A stretch of DNA of 64,000 nt from Actinomadura fibrosa (GTDB lineage Bacteria > Actinomycetota > Actinomycetes > Streptosporangiales > Streptosporangiaceae), in NCBI RefSeq assembly GCF_900659615.1, contig NZ_CAACUY010000004.1:1-64000 (forward strand). Direction: 5' to 3'. Positions 8,712 through 17,865 of this stretch are shown piece after piece. The notes under the pieces are model-generated. The model was not told where the DNA came from, ran no database searches, and saw only the letters and a list, made by a program, of their open reading frames with translations. A program made the position numbers and the translations under genes. Position 1 is the stretch's first letter, and every line of letters starts with the position of its first letter.

Positions 8712-9047
8712 GACGCACCCCTTCGCTGGCACAGCGGTGTGCCGGTTCGAGTCGCGGTCCTCCGCCGGCCCGCGACGCCTGAACCGAATCTCTACGCCGA
8801 TCCGTCCGGCTACAAGCGCGGAACAGCGCGCGACGAATACCAGCGGGCGCCGAATCGATTCGGGCATCGCCGGGGCGGGCCATCGGCATTCCGGTAGCGG
8901 CACGCCTGGAGCGGGTGGGGCGGAACCACATCACCCTGCCGGCGAAGGGAGATCGGGAGTGCGCCCGGACCGAAGTCGGCCAGGCGTGAGCCGGCGAGCC
9001 CGAAAGCCCGCTCCTCGCTTCCAGCGAGCCTGATCGACGACCGGCTT
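8712..9047. other. Intergenic, no gene recognised
   Basis: This stretch lies between the start of the CAP gene and the end of the AraC gene. Frames through it are Arg/Pro/Gly-rich and fit shadow translation. Apart from the CAP ribosome binding site at its left end, nothing clear is seen. Confidence 0.5.
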
Positions 9048-9878
9048 TCACCGGCCGCTTCTCGCGTACCGGCCGGGCGGCAGGCCGACGATGCGTTTGA
9101 AATGCCTGGCGAGATGGGCCTGGTCGTAGAAGCCGCTCGCGACGGCGACCTCGGTTATCGGCATGCCGGACCGCAGGAGTTCCCGGGCCCGGCGAATCCG
9201 CAGATGCGTCTGGTAGGCGTGCGGGCTCATCCCCACCGAGGCGCGGAAGACGCGGCAGAGATGGAATGGGCTCAAGCCCGCGTGCTGGGCCAGGGCCCGC
9301 AGCGCGATGTTCTCGGCCGCGTGCTCCTCCAGGAAGATCCGGCTGAGGCGTACCGGACCGGGTTCCCGGCCGGTCGCTCGCGGCTCACGGGGAGGCGCCG
9401 CGTGGCGTCCGATCAGGAGAACGAGGGCCTCGGTCAGCGCCGATTCGCGTTCGAGCGTGCTGGACGCCGCCTCCGTGAGCCGATGGAAACGGCGGAGCCG
9501 GGCCGCGGCATCGGGATCCCGGACGATGCCGCCCCTGAACTCCGGGCTCGCCGTCCGGGGGAACTCGGCCGCGATCGCGTCCATGAGGGACGGCCCGGGA
9601 TACAGCGCCCGGTACGCCCAGAACTCCGCGGCCGGAGGTCCGCCGCCGTGGACCTCGTCGGGGTTGAGGACGATCAGGTCGCCGGGGCCGACCGTGTGGG
9701 TGTCACCGCGGTAGGTGGGCGACGCGAGGCCGTCCTCCGTGAGGGCGATGAAGAACTCTTCGTGCGCGTGGGGGCTGAAGTCGAACGCGGTGAGCGTCGC
9801 CTTGAACAGTTCGAGGCCGCCGAGGTCTTCCGCGCGCCACATCCGGGCGCCGGTCGCCGGGGAGCCGCCGGTTTCCAC
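9048..9878 (-). CDS. AraC-family transcriptional regulator with N-terminal cupin
   Basis: A 276-aa protein. About residues 1-150 form a cupin-like sensor (SPHAHEEFFIAL, GDLIVLNPDEVHGG). About 175-276 form the AraC DNA-binding domain with two helix-turn-helix motifs (ALAQHAGLSPFHLCRVF and ITEVAVASGFYDQAHLARHF). It is divergent from the PLP-dependent decarboxylase gene, its likely target. The GTG start at 9878 follows a TAGGGT box by 6 nt, so transcription may be leaderless. An ATG two bases upstream is in a different frame. Confidence 0.92.
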   Translation of the reverse strand: METGGSPATGARMWRAEDLGGLELFKATLTAFDFSPHAHEEFFIALTEDGLASPTYRGDTHTVGPGDLIVLNPDEVHGGGPPAAEFWAYRALYPGPSLMDAIAAEFPRTASPEFRGGIVRDPDAAARLRRFHRLTEAASSTLERESALTEALVLLIGRHAAPPREPRATGREPGPVRLSRIFLEEHAAENIALRALAQHAGLSPFHLCRVFRASVGMSPHAYQTHLRIRRARELLRSGMPITEVAVASGFYDQAHLARHFKRIVGLPPGRYARSGR

Positions 9879-9884
9879 ATCTCC

Positions 9885-9890
9885 ACCCTA
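9885..9890 (-). promoter_or_regulatory. Predicted -10 box (AraC gene)
   Basis: On the minus strand TAGGGT lies 6 nt before the GTG at 9878. A GGAG in the same spacer could also serve as a weak ribosome binding site, so leaderless transcription is likely but not certain. Confidence 0.4.
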
Positions 9891-9971
9891 GGCGGGAGCA
9901 ACTTCGTCCAAGACGCGCCTTTCCGGGCCGCCTAGCGTCCTCGCTGCGAACGGCCTCGGAAGGGAGACCCC

Positions 9972-11399
9972 ATGGGAACGCGAGAACTGCTGGAGCGCAC
10001 CGCGGAGACCGCGATCGGCTGGCTCGAATCGCTGGACGGGCGGCCCGTCGGCGCGTCGGCCGGCGTCGAGGATCTGCGGGCCAGGCTCGGCGGGCCGGTC
10101 CCGGCAGGCCCTCTCGATCCCCTCGCGGTGGTGGACGAGCTGGCCCGCGCCGTCGAACCGGGCCTGGTCGCCATTCCGTCAGGGCGCTATTTCGGGTTCG
10201 TCATCGGAGGCGGCCTTCCCGCGGCCGTCGCGGCGGACTGGCTCACGTCCGCCTGGGACCAGTGTCCGGGCCTCTACGCCTGCGGGCCCGCGGCGGCGGT
10301 CGTGGAGGAGGTGGCGGGCGCGTGGCTGCGGGACCTGCTCGGGCTGCCGGAGCGTGCGTCGTTCGCGTTCGTGCCGGGCTGCCAGACGGCGCATCTGACC
10401 TGCCTGGCGGCGGCGCGTCACCACGTCCTGCGCGCGCGGGGATGGGACGTCGAGGAACGCGGCCTCGCCGGGGCGCCGCTCATCCGCGTCGTCCTCGGAG
10501 CGAAACGGCACGTCAGCGTGGACCGCGCGCTGCGCTTCCTCGGCATCGGACGGGCGTCGCTCGTCGTCGTCCCGGACGACGGAGCCGGAGCCGTGCGGGT
10601 GGACCGGTTACGTGAGGCCGTGGAGAAGGACTCCGCTCCGACGATCGTCTGCGCGCAGGCCGGTGAGATCAACACCGGCGGCTTCGACGACCTGGACGAC
10701 ATCGCCGACGTCGCGGAGCGGACCGGCGCGTGGCTGCACGTGGACGGCGCGTTCGGCCTGTGGGCGGCGGCGAGCCCGGCGCTGCGCCATCTGGTCCGCG
10801 GCGCCGGACGCGCCGACTCGTGGGCGCTCGACACGCACAAGTGGCTCAACGTCCCGTACGACTCGGGACTGGCCCTTTGCGCCCACCCGGACGCGCACCG
10901 GGCCGCGATGAGCGTCACCGCGGACTACCTGGTGCAGGGCGGTCCCGGCGATCCGCGCGAGCCGATGGACTGGACCCCGGCCTTCTCGCGCCGAGCGCGA
11001 GGATTCGCCGTGTACGCCGCGCTCAGATCCCTGGGCCGGGACGGCGTCGCCGAGCTGGTGGAACGCTCCTGCGCCCACGCGCGCCGTTTCGCCGACGGTG
11101 TGACGGAGATCCCCGGCTGCCGCGTCCTGAACGACGTCGTCCTCAACCAGGTCCTGTTCCGGTTCGGGGACGATCGGACCACCGATCTCGTCCTGCGCAC
11201 GGTCGTGGAGAGCGGTGAAGCGTGGATAAGCGGGACGACGTTCGACGGACGCAGGGCCATCCGGCTCTCGGTGTGCAACTGGCAGACGAGCGAGAACGAC
11301 ATCGCCCGCACCTTGAGGGCGTTCCGAGAGGCCGTGGGCGGCGTGCGGCGCCGGGACGGTCAGAAGAACGCGGGGCCCCGGCGGAGGAGGGTGTCGTAG
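9972..11399 (+). CDS. PLP-dependent group II decarboxylase-like enzyme
   Basis: A 475-aa fold-type I PLP enzyme of the aromatic amino acid/glutamate decarboxylase family. DTHKWLNVPYDSG carries the Schiff-base lysine (K290), WLHVDGAFG carries the aspartate that contacts the PLP nitrogen, and AQAGEINTGGFDDL lies in the cofactor region. The substrate cannot be assigned. GAAGGGAG precedes the ATG, so this gene is conventionally led, unlike several neighbours. It is divergent from the AraC regulator. Its last 40 bp overlap the end of the convergent acyltransferase gene. Confidence 0.9.
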   Translation: MGTRELLERTAETAIGWLESLDGRPVGASAGVEDLRARLGGPVPAGPLDPLAVVDELARAVEPGLVAIPSGRYFGFVIGGGLPAAVAADWLTSAWDQCPGLYACGPAAAVVEEVAGAWLRDLLGLPERASFAFVPGCQTAHLTCLAAARHHVLRARGWDVEERGLAGAPLIRVVLGAKRHVSVDRALRFLGIGRASLVVVPDDGAGAVRVDRLREAVEKDSAPTIVCAQAGEINTGGFDDLDDIADVAERTGAWLHVDGAFGLWAAASPALRHLVRGAGRADSWALDTHKWLNVPYDSGLALCAHPDAHRAAMSVTADYLVQGGPGDPREPMDWTPAFSRRARGFAVYAALRSLGRDGVAELVERSCAHARRFADGVTEIPGCRVLNDVVLNQVLFRFGDDRTTDLVLRTVVESGEAWISGTTFDGRRAIRLSVCNWQTSENDIARTLRAFREAVGGVRRRDGQKNAGPRRRRVS

Positions 11400-12280
11400 A
11401 GCATCTGCTGGACGTTCTCGCGGATGTGGTCGGTGAGCTCGAACACCGTCATGGGGTCGTCGGCGTCCTCGGGCTCGTACTCGTCCAGGGTCATCGGCTC
11501 GCCGAACTGGATCATCCACTTGGACGGGAGCGGGACGAGGCCGGCGGGGCCGAGGAGCGGGAACGTCGGCGTGACCGGGAAGTACGGGAGGCCGAGCAGG
11601 CGGGCCAGCGGCCGCAGGTCGGCGATCTTCGGGTAGATCTCCTCGGCGCCGACGATCGCGCACGGGACGATGGGGACGCGGGCGCGCAGCGCGGTCTCGA
11701 CGAAGCCGCCGCGGCCGAAGCGCTGGAGCTTGTAGCGGTCGGCGAACGGCTTGCCGACGCCCTTGAAGCCCTCGGGGAACACGCCGACGAGCTCGCCCTT
11801 GCCGAGCAGCCGGGACGCGTCGGCCTGGCAGGCGAGCGTGTGCCCGGCCTTGCGGGCCAGGTGGCCGAGCAGCGGCACCTGGTAGACGAGGTCGGCGCCG
11901 AGGAGCCTGACGTGCCGGCCGGCGTGGTCGTGCAGCGCGACCGACAGCATGATCCCGTCGATCGGGAGGGTGCCGGAGTGGTTGGCGACGATCAGCGCGC
12001 CGCCGCCGGCGGGGACGTTGCCGAGGCCGGACAGCTCCACCCGGAACCAGTGCTCGTAGAGCGCGCGGGCGAGCGGCAGCAGGACGGTCGCGTTGAACTC
12101 GGGGTCGAAGCCGAACTCGTCGACCTTGTACTCGCCGGCGAGGCGGCGCCGCAGGAAGGCGAGACCGGAGGCGATGCCGCGTTCGAGCGGGCCGGGGCCG
12201 GCGCCGTCGCGGCGGGCGGCGTCCAGCGGGATCACCTGGGCGCCCTCGCCGTCGTACGGCTGCTCCTGGTGGGCGTTCAT
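11360..12280 (-). CDS. Lysophospholipid acyltransferase (PlsC-like)
   Basis: A 306-aa acyltransferase. The catalytic block is NHSGTLPIDG, with the His and Asp further apart than in the canonical NHX4D, and the substrate block is VGVFPEGFKGVGK. It probably acylates a lyso-phospholipid or related acceptor at the membrane. It lies 10 bp after the SDR gene in the same direction, and the pair resembles mycobacterial Rv0502-Rv0501, suggesting a conserved joint role in envelope lipid metabolism. It converges with the decarboxylase gene, with a 40-bp overlap. Confidence 0.88.
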   Translation of the reverse strand: MNAHQEQPYDGEGAQVIPLDAARRDGAGPGPLERGIASGLAFLRRRLAGEYKVDEFGFDPEFNATVLLPLARALYEHWFRVELSGLGNVPAGGGALIVANHSGTLPIDGIMLSVALHDHAGRHVRLLGADLVYQVPLLGHLARKAGHTLACQADASRLLGKGELVGVFPEGFKGVGKPFADRYKLQRFGRGGFVETALRARVPIVPCAIVGAEEIYPKIADLRPLARLLGLPYFPVTPTFPLLGPAGLVPLPSKWMIQFGEPMTLDEYEPEDADDPMTVFELTDHIRENVQQMLYDTLLRRGPAFF

Positions 12281-12290
12281 CGTCCTCCTC

Positions 12291-13307
12291 TCAGCCGCGG
12301 CGCAGCACCGCGGCGAGCCGGTCGGCCAGCGGGAGCGGGACGCCGCGTCCCCATCCCCGGGCGGTGACGTAGTCGGCGAACGCGGCCTCGGAACTGTACT
12401 TGGGCCACCAGGCGAGCTCGCGGACGAGGCCGGTGGTGTCGACGGCGCGGCCGTAGGTGAGCCAGCGCTGCAACTCGGGTGAGAACCCTGACATCCCCGC
12501 GAAGCGCCGTCCCATGTCGCCGAACACGGAGAACGACGGGGCCGGGACGGGCACGTACGGGCGGCCGGCGCGGCGGAGCGCCTGGGACAGCAGCATGACG
12601 CCGTCGCCGGCGACGTTGTAGCAGCCGGGGTGGTTCTCCACCGTCATGCGCCGCAGCACCTCGACGCCGTCGTCCTCGTGGACGAACTGGAGCCGCGGGT
12701 CGAAGCCCAGCACCGTGGGCACGACCGGCATGCTCAGGTAGCGGGTGAACGGCGAGTCCACGCCGGGGCCGAGGAAGTTCGCGAAGCGCAGCACCGACAC
12801 GGTCAGGTCGGAGCGGCGCCGCTGGAGCCCGCGGACGTAGCCCTCCACCTCCACCGCGTCCTTGGCGTAGCCGGACGTCGGCGCCTCGACGGGCTCGTCC
12901 CGCTCGCTGAAGACGGCCGGGTCCATCGGGGACGAGCCGTACACGGCGGCCGAGGACCGCACGACGAGCTTGCGCATGTCGGGCGAGCGCTGGCACGCGG
13001 CGAGGAGCTGCATCGTGCCGATGACGTTGAGCTCCTTCACCTTGGCCCGCGGCACCGTCGCCGACGTCACCAGATGCAGGTGCACCACCGTGTCCACCTC
13101 GGCCGACGCGATGATCTTCGCGATGCCGGGCGTGCGGATGTCGACGCGGACGAACTCGGTGCGGCCGAGCGACGTCGCGGGCGGCACCGTGTCCACCCCG
13201 ATGACCCGCTCGATGCCCGGGTCGGCTTGGAGGGTGTTCGCGACCCGCGCCCCCAGGAAACGGGAGACGCCCGTGACGAGGACGACACGGGCCGCGGCGG
13301 CGGGCAT
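12291..13307 (-). CDS. NAD-dependent epimerase/dehydratase-family (extended SDR) protein with altered catalytic motif
   Basis: A 338-aa extended short-chain dehydrogenase. The Rossmann motif is VTGVSRFLGARV (11-22), and VVRSSAAVYGSS supplies the usual Ser. The catalytic YxxxK motif is changed: GYAKDAVE has Tyr147 and a Lys at +2, but Ala151 at +4. The protein may therefore bind NAD(P) without standard SDR chemistry. It matches the position of Rv0501 (called GalE2) beside the PlsC-like gene. The start is uncertain: an ATG at 13307 is used, but in-frame GTG codons at 13316 and 13328 lie closer to an AAGGGG. Confidence 0.88.
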   Translation of the reverse strand: MPAAAARVVLVTGVSRFLGARVANTLQADPGIERVIGVDTVPPATSLGRTEFVRVDIRTPGIAKIIASAEVDTVVHLHLVTSATVPRAKVKELNVIGTMQLLAACQRSPDMRKLVVRSSAAVYGSSPMDPAVFSERDEPVEAPTSGYAKDAVEVEGYVRGLQRRRSDLTVSVLRFANFLGPGVDSPFTRYLSMPVVPTVLGFDPRLQFVHEDDGVEVLRRMTVENHPGCYNVAGDGVMLLSQALRRAGRPYVPVPAPSFSVFGDMGRRFAGMSGFSPELQRWLTYGRAVDTTGLVRELAWWPKYSSEAAFADYVTARGWGRGVPLPLADRLAAVLRRG

Positions 13308-13354
13308 GGAGGACACTGTGCGCCCCACCCCTTACGGCTGAGTGGCCGGCGTGA

Positions 13355-13453
13355 CTACTTCTTGTTGCGACGCTGGATGCGCGTCTTCTTCAGCAGCTTG
13401 CGGTGCTTCTTCTTGGCCATCCGCTTGCGGCGCTTCTTGATGACAGAGCCCAC
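13355..13453 (-). CDS. AURKAIP1/COX24-domain very small basic protein
   Basis: A 32-aa peptide starting [20 protein letters not shown] from a GTG at 13453, preceded by GAGG at good spacing. More than half the residues are Lys or Arg. It matches, from memory, the mycobacterial Rv0500B family, whose COX24 domain resembles mitochondrial mS38, and some members are small ribosomal subunit proteins. It is too short for ordinary gene finding. It sits between the HTH and SDR genes as in Rv0500A-Rv0500B-Rv0501. Confidence 0.88.
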   Translation of the reverse strand: MGSVIKKRRKRMAKKKHRKLLKKTRIQRRNKK

Positions 13454-13978
13454 GAGACCTCGCTCGGCGTATCGGGTGATGTGCAGGAGACGGCCGTGCC
13501 GCTGCGAGCATCACTCGGCACGCGCGCACGGTCCGCTGCCCAAGGGTACCGCTGTACCGGTGGAGGTCATGCCGCGCCCTGCTGAGCGCCGTGCTGAGCG
13601 CCGTCCGCACCGCGCGGACGTCGCGGGCGGAGACCGGCGCGACGGCGCCGTGTTCGATCGCGCTCTGCCGTACCGCGCCGTGTTCGGTGAGCCCCTGCTC
13701 GGTGGCACCGTGTGCTGTCCCGCGGATTCCTCTCGCGCCGTCTCGGGTGCGGTGTCCCGCACCGGGCCCGATGCCCGGGACACCGCGGGCATCGACGATG
13801 CCCCCGATCCCCCGGACACCGGCTCCGGCGGCCGTCGAGCCGCCGGCCGGACCCTGTCGTTGTCTCGATCCTTGTTCCCCAGCTCCGGGGCGGCCCTCGC
13901 GGTCCGTCCCGATGCCCCCTGCACGGCCGGGTGCGGAGTTCGCGGCGGGGTCATGAGGCATGACCCGCCCCTACCCCT
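13454..13978. other. Intergenic, no convincing gene
   Basis: This lies between the small basic protein and the HTH gene. Open frames on both strands are Arg/Pro/Ser-rich shadows. The sequence has many short imperfect words such as gcgccgtgttcg. Only the ribosome binding site of the small protein at the left end is clear. Confidence 0.5.
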
Positions 13979-14182
13979 TTATCCGGCTTCGATGAACGCG
14001 TCGCGCAGGTAGTCGTGAACGGCCTGCTCGGGGACCCGGAACGAGCGGCCCACGCGGATCGCGGGCAGCTCGCCCGAGTGGACGAGGCGGTAGACGGTCA
14101 TCTTGGACACCCGCATCACCGCCGCCACTTCGGCCACAGTCAGGAACCTGACCTCGCTCAGAGGTCGCTCGCCTGAGCTCAT
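13979..14182 (-). CDS. BldC-like / excisionase-family HTH DNA-binding protein
   Basis: A 67-aa single-domain winged-helix protein: FLTVAEVAAVMRVSKMTVYR is the helix-turn-helix and VGRSFRVPEQAVHDYL the wing and tail. It belongs to the MerR/excisionase superfamily that includes Streptomyces BldC and matches mycobacterial Rv0500A in position. The ATG at 14182 has GAAGAGGG upstream; an earlier in-frame start at 14212 lacks this support. It is probably a chromosomal developmental or housekeeping regulator, because no mobile element is nearby. Confidence 0.9.
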   Translation of the reverse strand: MSSGERPLSEVRFLTVAEVAAVMRVSKMTVYRLVHSGELPAIRVGRSFRVPEQAVHDYLRDAFIEAG

Positions 14183-14522
14183 CGGACGCCCTCTTCCACA
14201 CGTGCCGCGCACCGGCCCTTTGGGTGACTTTGATCACGCACGTGTACTTCCTCCAGCGTAAATCGCGTATCGACAGTCGCAAGAGGGGAGTTCCACCCAT
14301 TTCCGTATCCGGATCTGACTCCGCCGCCACAGGGATCTGTCCGCACGCAGCGTGGACATGACGGCACGTGGAGTGGCACGGCGAATGGTTGTCAACCGAA
14401 AACACGCGATGACCTGCGACTCAGGCGTCATCGGCGGGTGCGCGCACGCCCATGCGTCCCGCTACGGCCGTTCCGTCACACGGAGTGACAGGCGCGCTGG
14501 CGTTTCCGTGCGGTGAGCAGAC
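14183..14522. other. Intergenic; upstream region of the HTH gene
   Basis: No gene is supported. On the minus strand the right part contains ttgacaaccattcgcc, a candidate -35 without a matched -10. The left part carries the HTH gene's Shine-Dalgarno. Nothing else is recognised. Confidence 0.4.
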
Positions 14523-15386
14523 TCAGCCGGTCGCGGTCAGGCCCGCCCGGCCGAGAAGGTAAGCCGTCATCGGCGCGTAATGGTGCGGCGATATGCCGTC
14601 GTCGAGCGGGACGACGACGTCGATCTTGCCTTCGGCGGCGCCGGCGAACAGAGCCGGGTCGTTACAGTCCGCGAAACCGACCGTGTCGATGCCCGCCTGA
14701 CCGGCGGCTCCGGCCCAGCCGTGATCGGCGATGGCCAGATCCGGCCAAACCGGCGATTCGCCGCCCGTCCGGCCTCCGGGAGCGGTAGTGGCGCCGCCCG
14801 CCAGTTCGCGGAGCATCGCCTCCATCGGACGGGAGTCGTGCGTGTGGTGGGTGCGGCCGTCGTCGCCCTCCAGCATCGCCACGCCGCCCTCGGCGTAGAC
14901 GATGCGGCGCGACTCCAGGCTGCCGTAGCCGGCCTCGATCTCGTACGTCCACCCGGCCGCGGGCGTCAGCACCCGGCAGCCGGCGTCCGCGAGCGCCCGC
15001 GCGACCGCCTGGTAGACCGGCGTCAGCGTGGCGGGGTGGCCGGTGGCCAGCAGGACGTTCTCGCGGCGGCGCGCGGCGAGCCCGATGCGGTCGCCCATCG
15101 CCTCCAGCGTGTCGAGGGTGATGTCGGGGTCGATCGTGTCGTCGCCGTACACGTGGCGCGGGTTCGGGTCGACCCCGCAGCGCTCGACCATCATCTCCAG
15201 GACGGACCGCTCCGTCCACGTCGGCTTGAGCTCCAGGCCGAACTGGTACTTGGGGCTGCCGGCGGCCATCCGCCGGTAGTGCAGCAGGTTGTTCTGGCGC
15301 GGCGTGGCGACGTCGCCCGCGATCATCGTCCGGACGAGGTGCGCGCGCAGCTCGTCCCGGGAGGGCACCGGGGTGGGGACGGCCAT
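14523..15386 (-). CDS. Conserved protein coupled to AcuC, annotated as a phosphatase in relatives
   Basis: A 287-aa protein. It begins PVPSRDELRAHLVRTMIAGD and contains NNLLHYRRMAAG, KYQFGLELKPTW and a C-terminal block PLDDGISPHHYAPMTAYLL. I recognise it only as the gene that follows acuC in several actinomycetes, where it is labelled phosphatase; no known phosphatase motif is visible, so function is left open. The stop codon of acuC and this start overlap as TGATG at 15384-15388, implying translational coupling and a shared process. A conserved DHGWAGAAG stretch could be part of an active site. Confidence 0.82.
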   Translation of the reverse strand: MAVPTPVPSRDELRAHLVRTMIAGDVATPRQNNLLHYRRMAAGSPKYQFGLELKPTWTERSVLEMMVERCGVDPNPRHVYGDDTIDPDITLDTLEAMGDRIGLAARRRENVLLATGHPATLTPVYQAVARALADAGCRVLTPAAGWTYEIEAGYGSLESRRIVYAEGGVAMLEGDDGRTHHTHDSRPMEAMLRELAGGATTAPGGRTGGESPVWPDLAIADHGWAGAAGQAGIDTVGFADCNDPALFAGAAEGKIDVVVPLDDGISPHHYAPMTAYLLGRAGLTATG

Positions 15387-16609
15387 CACTCGTCCGTCAT
15401 CGGGTCGAGGCCGTGCTCGGGGAACACCGCGCGCCGCGTCGCCATCACCGCCTGGTCGACCGGGTTCGCCGGGTCGTAGCCGCTCCCCCACCTGTGCACC
15501 TCCACCACGTCCGTTCCGTCCGTCATGCGCCGGGGGGCGATCTCGTCGGTCCGCGTCCGGACGAACTCGCGCCACGCCTCGGGCGTCTTGGTCTCCGGCG
15601 GGATGGGCGCGCCCGACGCCTCCGCGAGCAGGTGCGTCCATGCCCGGGGGACGACCTGGACCAGCTCGTAGCCTCCGCCGCCGGTGAGGATCCAGCGGCC
15701 GCCGGCGGTCTCGTGCGCGAGGCGGTGCAGCGCCGCGTAGGCGGTGCGCTGCCCGTCCACGGTCAGGATCAGGTGCGCGAGCGGGTCGAGCGCGTGGGCG
15801 TCGGCGCCGTGCTGGGTGACGAGGACCTGCGGGCGGAACCGGCGCAGCAGCGGCGGGACGACCGCGTCGAACGCGCGCATCCAGGGCGCGTCGGCGGTGC
15901 CCGGCGGCAGCGCGACGTTGACGGCCGTGCCCTCGGCGCCCCTGCCGCCGGTCTCGTTCGGGAAGCCGGTGCCGGGGAAGAGCGTCCGCGGCGTCTCGTG
16001 CAGGCTGATCGTCAGGACGCGCGGGTCGTCGTAGAAGGCGGCCTGGACGCCGTCGCCGTGGTGGACGTCGATGTCGACGTACGCGACGCGCTCGGCGCCC
16101 TGCTCCAGCAGCCAGGCGATCGCGACCGCCGGGTCGTTGTACACGCAGAAACCGCTCGCGGCGCCGCCGAGCGCGTGGTGCAGCCCCCCGGAGATGTTCG
16201 CCGCGTGCGCGGCGCCGCCGGTCCACACCGCCTCGGCGGCGGCCACCGAGGCGCCGGTGACCAGCGCGGACGCGTCGTGCATGCCGAGGAAGACGGGGTT
16301 GTCGGGCGTCCCGATGCCGAGCCCGATCTCGGGCAGGCCGGTCGCGCCCGCGTGCTTGACCGCGGCGATGTAGGACTCCTCGTGGACGAGCCCGAGCAGC
16401 GCGTCGCCGGCGGGCTCGAAGCCCGCGACCCGGACGTTCGGCCGGTCCGGGACGCCGAGCTCGCGGGCCAGCGCCATCGTCAGCTCGACGCGCACGGGGT
16501 TCATGGGATGCCCGGGACCGAAGTCGTAGGAGACGAGCTTCTCGTCCCAGAAGATCGTGAGTCCGCAGTCGGCCGGATCGGGGGACGGGGACGGCGCGGA
16601 ACTGCTCAT
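15386..16609 (-). CDS. acuC: AcuC-type class I histone deacetylase-like amidohydrolase
   Basis: A 407-aa zinc deacetylase. Family features are VYNDPAVAIAWLL, the metal-binding YVDIDVHHGDGVQ, SLHETPRTLFPGTG and the glycine-rich TGGGGYEL near the active site. AcuC removes acetyl groups from protein lysines, for example acetyl-CoA synthetase in Bacillus. The ATG at 16609 is preceded by GAGG; an upstream in-frame ATG at 16696 lacks such a site. It is translationally coupled to the downstream phosphatase-like gene and divergent from the esterase gene. Confidence 0.93.
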   Translation of the reverse strand: MSSSAPSPSPDPADCGLTIFWDEKLVSYDFGPGHPMNPVRVELTMALARELGVPDRPNVRVAGFEPAGDALLGLVHEESYIAAVKHAGATGLPEIGLGIGTPDNPVFLGMHDASALVTGASVAAAEAVWTGGAAHAANISGGLHHALGGAASGFCVYNDPAVAIAWLLEQGAERVAYVDIDVHHGDGVQAAFYDDPRVLTISLHETPRTLFPGTGFPNETGGRGAEGTAVNVALPPGTADAPWMRAFDAVVPPLLRRFRPQVLVTQHGADAHALDPLAHLILTVDGQRTAYAALHRLAHETAGGRWILTGGGGYELVQVVPRAWTHLLAEASGAPIPPETKTPEAWREFVRTRTDEIAPRRMTDGTDVVEVHRWGSGYDPANPVDQAVMATRRAVFPEHGLDPMTDE

Positions 16610-16746
16610 GACCTCACGGTATCGCGCGGGCGGCGTGGCGCGGATCACACCGGGGCGGTCCGGACCGCTTCGCGATCTCGAACCTGTGATGTGCATTACC
16701 CGTCATAAATGGGCATATAGGTAACACATCAGAAACAGACAATGGG

Positions 16747-17865
16747 GTGCAGATGGATTCGCCTCTCCCCTCCAGGCCACCGGCGGAGGTCACCTCTCTG
16801 CCGCTGGCCGACATGGAGGCCGACACCGCGGCCGACACCGACGCGACCTCCCCTGATCCGGCACCCCGCACGCCGCGTCACGACCGCAGTCCCAGCGTCC
16901 GGAGCCGTGCCCTCAGCGGCGCGATCCGGCTGGGCGTCCGACCGTTCGTCCACCGCGTCCCGGGGCACGCCGGGAGCATCCGCACCGCACGCTCGACCGT
17001 GGACGCCGCGTCCCTGCTGATGCGGCACACCCAGCGCGTGCGGATCCTGCCGCTGCACGACCCGCAGGTCGAGACCGGCCGCCGCGAGCGCCCGGTCACC
17101 GGCGAGTGGGTCGTCACGCGCGAGGCCGAGGAGGTCCCGACCGACGGCGCGGTGCTGTACCTGCACGGCGGCGGCTACGTCGTCTGCTCGCCGCGCACGC
17201 ACCGGCCGATCACCTCGCGGCTCGCGCTCGACACCGGGCTGCCGGTGCTCGTCCCGCGCTACCGGCTGGCACCCGAGCACCCGTTCCCCGCCCCGCTGGA
17301 GGACGCCGTCGCGGCCTACCGCTGGCTGCTCGCGCGCGGCGTCCCGGCGTCCGGCATCGTCGTCGCCGGCGACTCGGCCGGCGGGCACCTCGCCGCCGCG
17401 CTGGCGGGCGAGATCTGCCGGATCGGGCTGCCGAGCCCGGCGGGCGTCGTGCTCTACTCCCCGTGGGTGGATCTGACCTGCGAACTCTCCACCCAGGCGC
17501 AGAGCCGGGCACGCGACCCCTACATCAGCGCCCACTCGGCGCGCCGGGTCGCCCGCCTCGCGGTGGGGCCGGCCGGGTTCGAGGACCCGCGGCTGGCCCT
17601 GCTCACCTGCCCCTGGACCGACACGCCGCCCGTCCTGATCCAGGTCGGGGGCGCGGAGGTGCTGCGTCCGGAGGCGGAGGCGCTCGCGGAGGCGCTGACC
17701 GCCGCCGGGGCCGACTGCGAGCTCCAGGTGTGGAGGGGGCAGATGCACGTCTTCCAGATGCTGAACCGCGTGCTGCCGGAGGCGAGCGCGGCGATGCGGG
17801 AGACGGCCCGGTTCATTCGCGCCGTGACGACCGCCGCCCCTTCCGCGGCCGAGGCCGTCGCCTGA
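16747..17865 (+). CDS. Alpha/beta hydrolase, hormone-sensitive lipase family
   Basis: A 372-aa esterase. HGGGYVV forms the oxyanion hole, GDSAGGHLA carries the nucleophilic Ser, and GQMHVFQ carries the catalytic His. The first 60 residues are an Asp/Thr/Pro-rich, probably disordered leader. No signal peptide is evident, so it is probably intracellular and acts on short-chain or drug-like esters. The start is either the GTG at 16747 or the ATG at 16753, which has a GGGG 5 nt before it. It is divergent from acuC, with 137 bp between. Confidence 0.9.
   Translation: MQMDSPLPSRPPAEVTSLPLADMEADTAADTDATSPDPAPRTPRHDRSPSVRSRALSGAIRLGVRPFVHRVPGHAGSIRTARSTVDAASLLMRHTQRVRILPLHDPQVETGRRERPVTGEWVVTREAEEVPTDGAVLYLHGGGYVVCSPRTHRPITSRLALDTGLPVLVPRYRLAPEHPFPAPLEDAVAAYRWLLARGVPASGIVVAGDSAGGHLAAALAGEICRIGLPSPAGVVLYSPWVDLTCELSTQAQSRARDPYISAHSARRVARLAVGPAGFEDPRLALLTCPWTDTPPVLIQVGGAEVLRPEAEALAEALTAAGADCELQVWRGQMHVFQMLNRVLPEASAAMRETARFIRAVTTAAPSAAEAVA

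Noticed and set aside
13332..13961. 209-aa minus-strand frame covering the small COX24-type gene
   Set aside because: It reads the recognisable 32-aa basic protein gene in another frame and is otherwise low-complexity.
13979..14182. HTH protein considered as a phage or plasmid excisionase
   Set aside because: No integrase, att-like repeat or tRNA is nearby, and the position matches the conserved chromosomal proC-HTH-COX24-SDR neighbourhood.
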